A DNA stretch of 64,000 nt from Kocuria rosea subsp. polaris (lineage in GTDB: Bacteria > Actinomycetota > Actinomycetes > Actinomycetales > Micrococcaceae). The stretch covers positions 1 through 64,000 of the forward strand of contig MLDA01000012.1 of NCBI GenBank assembly GCA_023896275.1, written 5' to 3'. The notes under the pieces were generated by a model. The model searched no databases. It saw nothing but the letters and a program-made list of their open reading frames with translations, and was not told where the DNA came from. Of the stretch, positions 63,382 to 64,000 are shown in pieces; the first letter of the stretch is position 1, and every line of letters begins with the position of its first letter. A program made the translations under genes and the position numbers.

Positions 63382-64000
63382 GCGGGGGATTCACGGAGAA
63401 CGAGCTGATCGAGACGCTGCTCGCCGGCTACCGCTCGGCGGCGCCGCTGCTCGGGCCCGGGGACGACGCCGGGCTCTTGGCCGTGCCCGATGGTCGGCTC
63501 GTGACCTCGATCGACACCATTACCGAGGATCAGGATTTTCGCCGGGTCTGGCCGTGCGGCTATCGGACGACCGGCTACGACGTCGGCTGGAAATCCGTTG
63601 CGCAGAATCTTTCGGACATCAACGCGATGGGGGCGCGGCCCACGGGCCTCGTCACGAGCCTGAGCCTGCCTGCGGACATCGGTCTCGAATGGGTGGGATG
63701 GTTCGCGCAGGGGGTCACCGATGCGATCGAGCAGCTCGGCGCGCACGACTGTGCGATCGTGGGCGGCGACGTAGGACGCGGGAGAGAGATTTCCGTGACG
63801 ACGACGGCGTTCGGGAGTCTTGACGGGGGAGAGCCTGTACTGCGCTCCGGAGCGAAACACGGAGACGTCCTGGCGGTCTGCGGGACGCTCGGTCTGGCCG
63901 CCGCCGGGGTCGACGTCCTGGACCACGCCGGATCCGAGGACAGTCATGCTTCGCTCCCGGCGGGCCACCTACCGAAAGACTGGTCCCCTGGTACCAGGAC
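63378..64000 (+). CDS. thiL: Thiamine-monophosphate kinase, N-terminal part (runs off the window)
   Basis: ThiL phosphorylates thiamine monophosphate to the active diphosphate. About 207 residues are visible. LLGPGDDAGLLA, the metal-binding SIDTITEDQDF, WKSVAQNLSDINAMGARP and VGGDVGRG are ThiL/PurM-like hallmarks. In SIDTITEDQDF the usual VEGVHF is replaced, a modest deviation. GTG at 63378 overlaps the GTPase stop. Thiamine diphosphate is the cofactor of the E1 and IlvB enzymes in this window. Confidence 0.88.
   Translation, partial: MSGGFTENELIETLLAGYRSAAPLLGPGDDAGLLAVPDGRLVTSIDTITEDQDFRRVWPCGYRTTGYDVGWKSVAQNLSDINAMGARPTGLVTSLSLPADIGLEWVGWFAQGVTDAIEQLGAHDCAIVGGDVGRGREISVTTTAFGSLDGGEPVLRSGAKHGDVLAVCGTLGLAAAGVDVLDHAGSEDSHASLPAGHLPKDWSPGTR

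Overview
The window is high-GC DNA with densely packed, often overlapping genes, GTG/TTG starts, and many promoters whose -10 hexamer lies 6-9 bases before the start codon. The gene families present (NrtR-NadABC, cell-wall-binding-repeat-2 proteins, the ilvBNC-serA-leuB-ilvE-gltX neighbourhood, dynamin-like GTPase pairs, 530-residue SerA) point to an actinobacterium, most likely of the Micrococcales/Micrococcaceae type. That placement is inference from content, not from a marker gene. The window is mostly chromosomal backbone. No phage, transposon, integron or CRISPR signal was seen.

Layout. 0-5.7 kb: 3' part of sbcC, an MFS transporter, an IclR regulator, a META-domain lipoprotein and a phosphoribosyltransferase. 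5.8-12.3 kb: an MHS-family transporter convergent with a homoprotocatechuate (3,4-dihydroxyphenylacetate) meta-cleavage operon (hpaD, hpaE, a GntR/FCD repressor and an FAH-RraA fusion) behind a GntR-type operator. 12.4-14.3 kb: a full M-box magnesium riboswitch, a long leader with a small upstream ORF, then mgtE. 14.3-18.1 kb: a 2-oxoacid dehydrogenase operon (E1 alpha, E1 beta, a lone lipoyl domain, an alpha/beta hydrolase) divergent from an Lrp-type regulator. 18.1-23.9 kb: nrtR-nadA-nadB-nadC-cysteine desulfurase, all translationally coupled. 23.9-30.6 kb: MarR plus flavin monooxygenase, mqo, an orphan Tat-lipoprotein solute-binding protein, two tRNAs, a BCP peroxiredoxin and an unknown protein.

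30.7-36.2 kb: branched-chain amino acid synthesis: ilvD, then ilvBNC behind an attenuator with a 15-residue Ile/Val/Leu leader peptide. 36.2-43.6 kb: three secreted proteins with cell-wall-binding-2 repeats (SpoIID/LytB, amidase, repeats only) around serA. 43.7-49.2 kb: metG, a MacB/FtsX-type ABC exporter, and a decayed lipoprotein gene. 49.2-54.0 kb: an asparagine-synthetase-like ligase without the glutaminase cysteine, its hydrolase partner, and a NarL-type two-component system. 54.1-59.3 kb: leuB, ilvE, an FAH-family hydrolase and gltX. 59.4-64 kb: tRNA-Gln, two identical tRNA-Glu, a tandem dynamin-like GTPase pair, and the 5' part of thiL.

How parts work together. ilvD, ilvBNC, leuB and ilvE cover most of Ile/Val/Leu synthesis. 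The ilvB and leuB promoters share an 18-bp dyad (TGTYCAWWWWGYGAGACR), which suggests one common regulator. The hpa genes carry the ring-cleavage, dehydrogenase and decarboxylase steps of homoprotocatechuate breakdown. The NAD operon pairs the iron-sulfur enzyme NadA with its own cysteine desulfurase under NrtR. The NarL-type pair probably controls the ABC exporter, which has a dyad of matching architecture upstream. Gene calls come from reading sequence and motifs only; no database search was possible.
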